Source: Haemophilus pittmaniae (GTDB lineage: Bacteria; Pseudomonadota; Gammaproteobacteria; Enterobacterales; Pasteurellaceae). Taken from it: a stretch of DNA of 64,000 nucleotides. The stretch's first letter is position 1; the number at the start of each line of letters is the position of its first letter. This document shows, piece by piece, positions 57,451-64,000 of this stretch. Made by a program: the position numbers and the translations under genes. The notes beneath the pieces are model-generated. The model ran no database searches, was not told the DNA's origin, and worked only from the letters and a program-made list of their open reading frames with translations. The stretch covers positions 930,001 through 994,000 of the forward strand of contig NZ_LT906463.1 of assembly GCF_900186995.1 (NCBI RefSeq). The letters are read 5' to 3'.

Positions 57451-58632
57451 ATGAATGAGAAATATCTTTTTGCACATTACTTGCGGGGGCTCGCAGTTTT
57501 AAGCGTATTATTCTGTCATTTAGGGGCTGCTTTTTTTGTGGATAATGCGCATTTATCTTCTTTAATTAATGTTCCTCCAATTCCTGAACCTAGCTATCCT
57601 TGGATAACAAGAGAGCTTGTACCTAGTGATTTTCCTGCCTTTATGGGGCCATTCGGTGTGGCTGTATTTTTTCTAATCAGTGGTTTTGTAATACCCATTT
57701 CGATTGAAAAATATAACCTTAAAAAATTCTTATCTAAGCGTTTTTTCAGGTTATATCCAACTTATGTTGTAGTATTTACTCTGAATATGATAATTGCTCT
57801 GATTGGATATTTCATTTATAAGAATGATATACAGGAATATCCATATTCATTCTTTGATGTTGTAACTTCATATTTTATTGGGTTAAATACCTATATTGCT
57901 GGAACAAGATGGTTAGATCCTGTTGCTTGGACGCTTGGTATTGAGATTGCCTTTTATGTTGTATCAGTAAGTTTCTTTAAACTTTTTTCATTAATTTTTA
58001 AAAGACCGACGATCTCTATTTTTGATGTGATTATTCTTGGCTTGCTACTTCATATTACTTCAGTATTCATATCCCATCATTCAGATATTATTTTTCAAAA
58101 ATTTAATTTCATCAATGTTGGTACTTTTATCAAGGCTTCATACTTGATGTCTTTTATGTTAATGGGGACGTCATTTTTCTTGTATGTTAAATCTAGAATC
58201 AAATTAAATACTTTAATATATGTTTTATTGTGGCAGTATTTCTCATTCATGTATACCTTGATGCAGCTTAGACCTGAGCATCTTTACCAGCCTATAAATA
58301 ATTTAATGAGTTGGTTTGCGATTGCTATTCTAGTGTTTAGTCTTGCATTTTCTTATAATGATAAGATGAAGGAACATAGAATAATGGCTTTTTTGGGCGA
58401 TATTAGTTATTCACTTTATCTTTGTCACTCATATATTGGTTACTTTTGTTTAACAATAATTATTAACCATGGTCTTATGTCAAGATCGGCAGCTGTTCTT
58501 TTTTCAGCAGGAATTAGTATTATTATTTCATATTTTATTCATAAGAAAATAGAAATAAAGTCAACAAAAATTACTTTTCAAAACGTATCTAATGCTTTGA
58601 ACTTGAATAAGTTTAGGGGGGTAAATGATTAA
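57451..58632 (+). CDS. Acyltransferase-3 family membrane protein (OafA-like)
   Basis: Probable O-acyltransferase of a surface polysaccharide, with about ten hydrophobic segments. Characteristic parts are FAHYLRGLAVLSVLFCHLGA at the N terminus, PFGVAVFFLISGFVIPISIE and LSKRFFRLYPTYVVVF. I start it at the ATG at 57451, preceded by GGGG, giving 393 residues; an in-frame ATG at 57436 is an alternative. It is the first gene of an AT-rich operon and overlaps the next gene by eight bases, which suggests that it acts on the exported glycan. Confidence 0.85.
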   Translation: MNEKYLFAHYLRGLAVLSVLFCHLGAAFFVDNAHLSSLINVPPIPEPSYPWITRELVPSDFPAFMGPFGVAVFFLISGFVIPISIEKYNLKKFLSKRFFRLYPTYVVVFTLNMIIALIGYFIYKNDIQEYPYSFFDVVTSYFIGLNTYIAGTRWLDPVAWTLGIEIAFYVVSVSFFKLFSLIFKRPTISIFDVIILGLLLHITSVFISHHSDIIFQKFNFINVGTFIKASYLMSFMLMGTSFFLYVKSRIKLNTLIYVLLWQYFSFMYTLMQLRPEHLYQPINNLMSWFAIAILVFSLAFSYNDKMKEHRIMAFLGDISYSLYLCHSYIGYFCLTIIINHGLMSRSAAVLFSAGISIIISYFIHKKIEIKSTKITFQNVSNALNLNKFRGVND

Positions 58633-59416
58633 TAAATTAGTATCAAAGTTTAAACGATTTTATGCATTTAATGAGCTATTAAAACAGCTTGTTGTAAGAG
58701 ATGTTAAATTAAAGTATAGAAGAAGTTATTTAGGTTATCTTTGGAGTGTTTTAAACCCATTGATGTTAATGGGAGTTTTAGTATTTGTATTTTCTAATAT
58801 TTTTAGATCAAACATTCCTAATTTCCCTCTTTACCTATTAACTGGGCAAATTATTTTTAATTTTATGGTGGAAGCAACAAATATGTCAGTAGGGTCTATT
58901 ACTGGCAATGCTGCACTATTGAAAAAAACTTATGTGCCCAAATATGTATTTACTATATCAAAAGTCGGAAGTTCTTTGGTTAATTTAGTATTTTCATTAG
59001 GTGCGTTATTATTAGTAATGATAGTAACTAAGGCTGATTTTTCATTAGCCTTAATATTTTTTCCTATTGTTATTTTTCAGGTGTTTATATTTAGTTTGGG
59101 AGTTGGCTTATTTTTAGCAGCGGTGACAGTATTCTTTAGAGATGTTCAGTATTTATGGGGAGTATTTATTTCTATGTGGATGTATTGTACTCCAATATTC
59201 TACCCTGTATCTATTATCCCTGAGAAATATTTGTTTTATTATAAAGCATTAAATCCAATGTATTTATATGTTGAACAATTTAGAAATATTATTTTATCTG
59301 CAACATTTCCTGATTTGAAATTAATTCTAGCAGGCTTTGCAGTTGCTTTTATTGCGTTAATTTTTGGCGCATGGTACTTCAATAAAAAACAAGACGAATT
59401 TATTTTATATATATGA
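58625..59416 (+). CDS. wzm: ABC-2 type polysaccharide export permease (Wzm/KpsM-like)
   Basis: Inner-membrane permease that exports a lipid-linked polysaccharide. The 263 residues show the ABC2_membrane pattern with six hydrophobic spans: LLKQLVVRDVKLKYRRSYLG and LWSVLNPLMLMGVLVFVF near the start, and FFRDVQYLWGVFISMWMYCT and TPIFYPVSIIPEKYLFYYKA later. It overlaps the acyltransferase stop and is followed by the ATPase with a four-base overlap. Confidence 0.9.
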   Translation: MINKLVSKFKRFYAFNELLKQLVVRDVKLKYRRSYLGYLWSVLNPLMLMGVLVFVFSNIFRSNIPNFPLYLLTGQIIFNFMVEATNMSVGSITGNAALLKKTYVPKYVFTISKVGSSLVNLVFSLGALLLVMIVTKADFSLALIFFPIVIFQVFIFSLGVGLFLAAVTVFFRDVQYLWGVFISMWMYCTPIFYPVSIIPEKYLFYYKALNPMYLYVEQFRNIILSATFPDLKLILAGFAVAFIALIFGAWYFNKKQDEFILYI

Positions 59417-60144
59417 TGAACGACACTGTGATTAAAGTTACCGATGCTACTGTGCGCTTTAATATGGCGACAGAAAGCTTCAATGGGCTAAAAGAATACA
59501 TAATCAAAATGCTGAAAGGTGATTTGATGTTTCAAGAGTTTTTGGCGTTAAAAGATGTAAATCTTGAAGTAAAACGTGGGGAATCTTGGGGTTTAATTGG
59601 TACTAATGGTTCAGGAAAATCCACACTTTTAAAACTAATCTGTGGCATTTTAAAACCTTACAAAGGTACTGTTGAAGTGCATGGCAATATTGCTCCTCTT
59701 ATTGAGCTAGGTGCTGGTTTTGATGGTGAACTTACCGCAAGAGAAAATATTTATCTTAATGGAGCACTTTTAGGGCATAAAAAAGCCTTTATGGAGCAGC
59801 ATTTTGATGAAATTATTGAGTTTGCTGAGCTGCAAAATTTTGTGGATGTGCCAATTAAAAACTTTTCATCAGGGATGGCAGCGCGCCTAGGCTTTGCCGT
59901 GGCAACCATTGTGAAACCTGAAATTTTAATTGTGGATGAAGTGCTTGCCGTAGGCGATGCCGCGTTCCAAGAAAAATGTAAAAAACGTATGGAAGATATG
60001 CTCTCTGGTGGCACAACTTTGCTTTTTGTTTCCCATTCTATCGATCAAGTTAAAGCGCTTTGCCAAAATGTGATTTGGTTGGATAAAGGCGTTGTTCGAG
60101 CCAGTGGTAACGCTGAAGATGTGATCCCACTTTATGCAGGGTAA
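59413..60144 (+). CDS. wzt: ABC polysaccharide export ATPase (Wzt/KpsT-like)
   Basis: Cytoplasmic ATPase partner of the permease. The 243 residues contain Walker A GTNGSGKST (63-71), the signature NFSSGMAARLGFAVATIVK, Walker B EILIVDEVLAVGDAAFQEK and the switch histidine in LLFVSHSIDQVKALC. It lacks the C-terminal carbohydrate-binding domain of O9-type Wzt, so the chain is probably not terminally capped for recognition. The frame overlaps the permease stop (ATGATGA). It is somewhat less AT-rich than the permease. Confidence 0.9.
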   Translation: MMNDTVIKVTDATVRFNMATESFNGLKEYIIKMLKGDLMFQEFLALKDVNLEVKRGESWGLIGTNGSGKSTLLKLICGILKPYKGTVEVHGNIAPLIELGAGFDGELTARENIYLNGALLGHKKAFMEQHFDEIIEFAELQNFVDVPIKNFSSGMAARLGFAVATIVKPEILIVDEVLAVGDAAFQEKCKKRMEDMLSGGTTLLFVSHSIDQVKALCQNVIWLDKGVVRASGNAEDVIPLYAG

Positions 60145-60149
60145 TAGCT

Positions 60150-60387
60150 ATGAATAAAGGCGAGTTAAAAGAAATTTTAGAAAATGGTGAAAATTCAGGA
60201 ATTGAATTTAAGCGTGATGATATTCGCCCTTAGCAACTGGCTAAAGAAATTGTCACTTTGGCTAATTTCCAAGGTGGCAAAATTTTATTCGGTGGTAGAA
60301 GATGATGGTTCTGTTTCAGGTATTCAGCGAGAAAATCTTGAAGAATGGATGATGAATGTTTTTCGTGACAAGATTCATCCAACGGCT
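60150..60387 (+). pseudogene. Broken AlbA_2 (Schlafen-type) domain protein, 5' fragment
   Basis: The frame begins ATG AAT AAA and reads MNKGELKEILENGENSGIEF, the start of AlbA_2 ATP-binding proteins. A TAG stop follows at 60231. The same frame then continues QLAKEIVTLANFQGGKILFG before a +1 shift near 60295 leads to VEDDGSVSGIQRENLEEW. The matching sequence ends at FRDKIHP, where it joins an unrelated antitoxin tail. So the gene has a nonsense mutation, a frameshift and a 3' deletion. Confidence 0.7.
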
Positions 60388-60513
60388 GAGCTTCCTTCAG
60401 GACTGGTAGAACCTAATGCTGAAACAATGCAAGCAATTTATGATGCAGAAAACAATATTAATTTATATAGATATTCTAATATTGATGGGCTTAAAAAAGA
60501 TTTAGGTTGGTAA
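60388..60513 (+). pseudogene. C-terminal fragment of a RelB/DinJ-type antitoxin
   Basis: The reading frame coming from the AlbA_2 remnant continues into LVEPNAETMQAIYDAENNIN and DGLKKDLGW, then a stop. This is the C-terminal part typical of RelB/DinJ antitoxins that wraps the toxin; the DNA-binding N terminus is missing. It is followed after 4 bp by a broken YafQ-type toxin gene, the usual partner. Confidence 0.65.
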
Positions 60514-60517
60514 CACT

Positions 60518-60791
60518 ATGTTTGATGTTATTTTGACTAGTCAATTCAAAAAAGGACGTGAAGAAATATCAGAATAACTCAAAGGCTAAAGGTGTTATTT
60601 TAAAGGTTATTGAGTTACTTCAAACAGGTAATTTACTGCCTAGAGAGTATAAAGAACATGCTTTAATAGGCAATTATATTGGCTATCTAGAATGTCGTGG
60701 CCGTCCTGATTGATTACTTATATAAAAGAGATATAGAAAACAAGAGATAACATTATATAGAGTTGGCTCTCATTCTGAATTGTTTAAATAA
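60518..60791 (+). pseudogene. Broken YafQ/RelE-type toxin gene
   Basis: It begins MFDVILTSQFKK, then shifts frame near 60555 to DVKKYQNNSKAKGVILKVIE and LLPREYKEHALIGNYIGYLE, the mRNA-interferase core. A TGA at 60711 sits where the family has tryptophan (RPDW), and a second stop follows in LLI. The frame then continues to ITLYRVGSHSELFK, the expected C terminus, ending at 60791. At least one frameshift and two stops make it inactive. Confidence 0.75.
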
Positions 60792-60792
60792 A

Positions 60793-61749
60793 ATGATATA
60801 TATTTCAATCCCCGTACATGAAAAAATAGAAATAATCATTGATCAAGCTAAGAATTTTTATAAGTTCTTCCCCGAAGCAATGATTGTTTTGCATTTATCA
60901 AAAGGTGCAGCATTTTCTTTAGATAATTTGAAATCTGAATTATCTAAAGAAAATGTTAATAATGTGTTGGTGAACCCTAAACAAATGGAAACTAGTTGGG
61001 GGGGGATTTTAAATGCACATTTAGAAAATATTCGCTATATACTAACTTTAGGTGATGCAGAAAAAGTTATTTTCCATTCTTCAAATGACATGCTTGTTAA
61101 AAAAGGTGTATTTGACTATGTGAAAAATAGAAAAAATATTTTTAATCAACGTCCTATAAGCGAAGATTCATTTTGGTGGGTAGGCAGAAGAGCACTAAAA
61201 GATCTTCCTATGATGAACTTCTTTAATAATCACTTGCTAGGCTCTCAAATAGAAGGTTCCATGTATGAAATATCATTATTGGAAGAGCTTATTAAAGAAG
61301 TTGATAAAAACCCTAATTTATTAAAAAGTAATAGACAATATCCTAAAGAAGAGATTATTTTTTCTTCATTTGCGAATAAGAAAAATATAGAGAATAACGG
61401 ACTTCCATACATTTTTTCTGAAGTGCATAGATTCGATCATACATTTTTTAAATATATAAATAAGTATCTAGCTCTATTTGATAGAAATGGAATCACCTAT
61501 AAAGCATTAAAGTATATAATTAACTTGTTGGTTTTAAGGTTGTTAAAGTACCAAATAAATATTAGAGATATTAATGCAATAGTGGATTCTAATGCAGAAT
61601 ATTTTAAAGGCTATACTGAACTCATTGATGGAAAAAATATCAAATGGTCTGTGTTTGATATTAATAATATTTTTGGAGTTAAGAGAGTTAGTAGAGATAT
61701 GCAGAACACTATTAGAATTAGTATAAATAACATTAATGGAGATTTATAA
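60793..61749 (+). CDS. Putative glycosyltransferase of the surface-polysaccharide operon
   Basis: A 318-residue protein (start at ATG 60793, MIYISIPVHEKIEIIIDQAK) with no confident family match from reading. The arrangement of a short N-terminal strand, IVLHLSKGAAFSLDNL, SWGGILNAHLENIRYIL and FHSSNDMLVKKGVFDYV looks like a GT-A-type transferase of the GT14/branching kind, but this is a guess. A run of eight G (60998-61005) in TGG GGG GGG is a possible slippage site. No good ribosome binding site precedes it, perhaps because the toxin remnant now abuts it. Its stop overlaps the next start. Confidence 0.55.
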   Translation: MIYISIPVHEKIEIIIDQAKNFYKFFPEAMIVLHLSKGAAFSLDNLKSELSKENVNNVLVNPKQMETSWGGILNAHLENIRYILTLGDAEKVIFHSSNDMLVKKGVFDYVKNRKNIFNQRPISEDSFWWVGRRALKDLPMMNFFNNHLLGSQIEGSMYEISLLEELIKEVDKNPNLLKSNRQYPKEEIIFSSFANKKNIENNGLPYIFSEVHRFDHTFFKYINKYLALFDRNGITYKALKYIINLLVLRLLKYQINIRDINAIVDSNAEYFKGYTELIDGKNIKWSVFDINNIFGVKRVSRDMQNTIRISINNINGDL

Positions 61750-62762
61750 TGAATCCAAAAGATATCACAGTCATTTTTCAAGGTGCAACAAAACCATATA
61801 CTGCGGAAGATGGGCTTGTATTTCATGATACCTTAAAAAAATTAAAAAAAATTCTTCCGGGTTGTAAGGTAATATTATCTACTTGGGAGGGATCTATAAT
61901 TCCAGATTCATGGGAATTAGATGAAATTATATTTAATAAAGATCCTGGCTCATTTATTGGTATTCATAGAGTAGATCCTGCTCATCAGAATAATATTAAT
62001 AGACAAATTGTATCTACATATAATGCATTGTTAAAAACAAAAACTAAATATGCAGTTAAGATGCGTTCAGATGCTGAGCTAACGCATGCTGGATTTTTAG
62101 ACTATTTTAAGAAATTTGGAAGCGATAGTACTATTGTAACTTGTTCTTTATTTACTATTGATGGAACAACTTATCATCATATGCCGTTTCATACTAGTGA
62201 TTGGTTTCAGTTTGGAACTACACAACGATTGTTAGAATACTGGGGATGTGAACATCTGACAAAGGAAGATGCTGAATGGTACTTATCTCATGACTATGCG
62301 AAAGGAAGTACCTATTGGGATAGAGAGCTTTTACCAAGATTAGTTGTAGAACAGTACTTGACAGTATCTTATGCAAATAAATTAGGCTATGTTGTTCCTC
62401 AATACCATAATGATGCGCGGATTGAGGTGATGGAGTCATATAGAGAATTTCTTGCGCGTGAGGTTGTTGTTCTAGATCCTTGGCAAATAGGGTTTAATTT
62501 CCCTAAATATCATCGAGACTATCATTCAATGTTTGCTTCAATGAATTGTATCATGTTCGCTGATTGGTATTATAACTACATTAATTTAACCAAGCCTAAA
62601 TTTGTAGATAAAGGTTATTATCTAGCAGGAGTTGCACGTAATAAGAAAAAAAATCTATTACGTTTTATGATGAAGTTAGTGAAACCAATTGAAGATTATT
62701 GGTATCCATCTAAATTTAGAAAATTAATCACTAAATTTGTATTGAAGTTTAAATTATTTTAA
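61749..62762 (+). CDS. WavE-like LPS/polysaccharide glycosyltransferase
   Basis: A 337-residue protein resembling the WavE family of lipopolysaccharide synthesis proteins: ITVIFQGATKPY at the start, GCKVILSTWEGSIIPD, the NNINRQIVSTYNALLKTKTK segment and KYAVKMRSDAELTH, followed by SDWFQFGTTQRLLEYW. The RSDAE sequence may be the metal site. The C terminus is basic (KFRKLITKFVLKFKLF) and could bind the membrane. AT-rich like its neighbours; A7 and A8 runs lie near 61835-61850. Confidence 0.75.
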   Translation: MNPKDITVIFQGATKPYTAEDGLVFHDTLKKLKKILPGCKVILSTWEGSIIPDSWELDEIIFNKDPGSFIGIHRVDPAHQNNINRQIVSTYNALLKTKTKYAVKMRSDAELTHAGFLDYFKKFGSDSTIVTCSLFTIDGTTYHHMPFHTSDWFQFGTTQRLLEYWGCEHLTKEDAEWYLSHDYAKGSTYWDRELLPRLVVEQYLTVSYANKLGYVVPQYHNDARIEVMESYREFLAREVVVLDPWQIGFNFPKYHRDYHSMFASMNCIMFADWYYNYINLTKPKFVDKGYYLAGVARNKKKNLLRFMMKLVKPIEDYWYPSKFRKLITKFVLKFKLF

Positions 62763-62784
62763 TTGATATATTTAGGAATTCATT

Positions 62785-63495
62785 ATGTTTGTCATCCCAA
62801 TGGCGGGATTAAGCTCCCGTTTTTTTAAAGCAGGTTATACTAAACCTAAATATCAACTTGATTTAAACGGTGAAAGTGTTTTTGCTTGGTCCGTAAAATC
62901 TTTTGCGCGATATTTCAAATCAGATAAATTTGTTTTTATTTATCGTGATGTTTATAAAACTAAGGATTTTCTAGAAGTAGAAATTAAAAACTTAGGTATC
63001 ACTGATTATGAATTAGTTTGTTTACCCGAAGAAACCTTAGGTCAGGCTGATACAGTTTATCAAGGTATCAAGCATATTAAAGAAGATAAAGAGATTTATA
63101 TTTTTAATATCGATTCTAGAATAATTGACTTTGTGAAACCAAATTGGGTCAATGAATGTGATGGTTATCTAGAAGTTTTTAAAGGTGAAGGAGACCATTG
63201 GTCTTTTGCTATGCCTGATGGATCGTCTAAAAACGTTATTCGCACCACTGAGAAAGAACGAATCTCTGATTTGTGTAGCGATGGTTTATATTATTTTAAA
63301 AATAAATCTGTATTTGAAAAATTGTTTTTAGATGCCAAACATTCAGGTAATACTACAAAAAATGAATATTACATAGCGCCACTTTATAATGAATTGATTT
63401 CCCAAGGGAAAAATGTTTTCTATGATTTAATTCCTACAGATAAGATCTTATTTTGTGGAACACCGGATGAATATCTAGCATTATTAAATAAGTAG
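62785..63495 (+). CDS. Nucleotidyltransferase-fold capsule/LPS biosynthesis protein
   Basis: A 236-residue protein of the sugar-phosphate nucleotidyltransferase fold. It starts MFVIPMAGLSSRFFKAGYTK, where GLSSRF followed by a lysine is the nucleotide-binding loop, then TKPKYQLDLNGESVFAWSVK. LGQADTVYQGIKHI and YIFNIDSRIIDF follow, with the aspartate that binds metal. The nucleotide and sugar are not predictable from sequence alone. It is paired with the HAD phosphatase gene that follows. Confidence 0.78.
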   Translation: MFVIPMAGLSSRFFKAGYTKPKYQLDLNGESVFAWSVKSFARYFKSDKFVFIYRDVYKTKDFLEVEIKNLGITDYELVCLPEETLGQADTVYQGIKHIKEDKEIYIFNIDSRIIDFVKPNWVNECDGYLEVFKGEGDHWSFAMPDGSSKNVIRTTEKERISDLCSDGLYYFKNKSVFEKLFLDAKHSGNTTKNEYYIAPLYNELISQGKNVFYDLIPTDKILFCGTPDEYLALLNK

Positions 63496-63505
63496 GAGCC
63501 ATAAT

Positions 63506-63892
63506 ATGAAACGTTTAATTATGGATTTAGATAATACCATTACTCTTACAGAGAATGGCGATTATAGAAATGCTAAACCGATAATTCCGGTAATTGAAAA
63601 GTTACGCGAATATAAAGCAAAGGGCTTTGAAATCGTTATTAGCTCAAGCCGTAATATGCGAACTTATGAGGGAAATGTCGGGAAGATTAATGTGAATACT
63701 TTGCCAATTATTATGGATTGGTTAGATCGCCATAGTGTACCTTATGATGAAATTTATGTAGGAAAACCTTGGTGTGGTCATGATGGGTTCTATGTGGATG
63801 ATAGAGCATTGCGTCCCGATGAATTTATTAATTTAACTTACGATGAGATTCGTAAATTAACAAAAATGGATGGTGAATATGATTCTAATTAA
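63506..63892 (+). CDS. HAD-superfamily phosphatase of the polysaccharide cluster
   Basis: A 128-residue small HAD phosphatase without a large cap domain. The N terminus MKRLIMDLDNTITLTENGDY has the nucleophile D7 and general acid D9. IVISSSRNMRTYEGNVG gives the second motif and GFYVDDRALRPDEF the last acidic pair. Such genes are found next to nucleotidyltransferases in capsule and LPS clusters and probably hydrolyse a sugar phosphate or act on the same precursor. An ATG inside its 3' end begins the next gene. Confidence 0.78.
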   Translation: MKRLIMDLDNTITLTENGDYRNAKPIIPVIEKLREYKAKGFEIVISSSRNMRTYEGNVGKINVNTLPIIMDWLDRHSVPYDEIYVGKPWCGHDGFYVDDRALRPDEFINLTYDEIRKLTKMDGEYDSN

Positions 63893-64000
63893 TTCAGCAG
63901 ACTATGTTAATGTTGAATTCCGTAATGAATTCGGTGCTATTCCGCCTTGTTTCTTACCTATTGGTAATCGCAAGCTTTTAACATATCAAGTCACAGCCTT
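63879..64000 (+). CDS. Start of a further polysaccharide gene (truncated by the window)
   Basis: The frame starts with ATG at 63879, overlapping the HAD gene by 14 bp, and is open to the window end. The 40 visible residues include MILINSADYVNVEF and PPCFLPIGNRKLLTYQV. The PIGNRKLL segment recalls nucleotidyltransferases that begin with a P-hGxxxLL-type loop, as in capsule gene pairs with HAD phosphatases. Identification is tentative because most of the protein is outside the window. Confidence 0.55.
   Translation, partial: MILINSADYVNVEFRNEFGAIPPCFLPIGNRKLLTYQVTA

Noticed and set aside
60184..60513. 109-codon plus-strand frame as an intact gene
   Set aside because: Its first third is out of frame with the AlbA_2 match, its middle is an AlbA_2 remnant and its end is an antitoxin tail; it is a chance fusion of fragments.

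Overview
The window is chromosomal DNA from a gamma-proteobacterium of the family Pasteurellaceae. The proteins resemble Haemophilus influenzae and E. coli orthologues, and the block rsfS-rlmH-mrdA-rodA-rlpA-dacA-ybeD-lipB-lipA has the Haemophilus gene order. Several intergenic hairpins are inverted copies of AAGTGCGGT / ACCGCACTT, the Hin-type DNA uptake word. A Haemophilus, Aggregatibacter or Rodentibacter-like genus fits; the species cannot be fixed from sequence reading alone.

Layout. 1-3353: the 3' end of acrB (RND efflux pump) and a YfbS-like SLC13 transporter. 3366-15629 (minus strand): the envelope-biogenesis cluster frr-dxr-uppS-cdsA-rseP-bamA-skp-lpxD-fabZ-lpxA-lpxB-rnhB (isoprenoid carrier, phospholipid, lipid A and outer-membrane protein assembly). 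15756-25210 (minus): galU, csrA, alaS, uspA, pepP, ygfB and the cell-shape genes mreBCD. 25465-37259: an SbmA-like ABC protein, a YidE-type transporter, then the plus-strand elongasome and lipoate operon. 37460-45029: pgeF, rluD, bamD, ruvX, yqgE, rsmE, fadR, nhaB, dsbB.

The accessory part begins at about 45 kb. A 2131-residue trimeric autotransporter adhesin (45646-52041) carries 310 uninterrupted collagen-type Gly-X-Thr triplets (290 GAT, about 20 GET). Its upstream region has two opposed, helically phased arrays of GTAAA boxes like CpxR sites. Immediately downstream are two convergent glycosyltransferase genes: an apparent GT6-like plus capsule-synthesis-type two-domain fusion, and a GT2-TPR protein. 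After pyrG comes an AT-rich surface-polysaccharide operon: acyltransferase, ABC-2 exporter permease and ATPase, two glycosyltransferases, a nucleotidyltransferase, a HAD phosphatase and a gene cut by the window end. It is interrupted by a scar of broken AlbA_2, antitoxin and YafQ-type toxin genes.

Nine copies of a roughly 75-bp AT-rich element (AAACGCCCC ... ATTGATTTTATT ... GGTTTAAA) lie in intergenic positions across the window and are not explained by any family I can name.

Working hypothesis (inference): the proline-free Gly-Ala-Thr collagen tract is a substrate for threonine glycosylation by the neighbouring glycosyltransferases or by the polysaccharide operon, giving a glycosylated collagen-like surface fibre.
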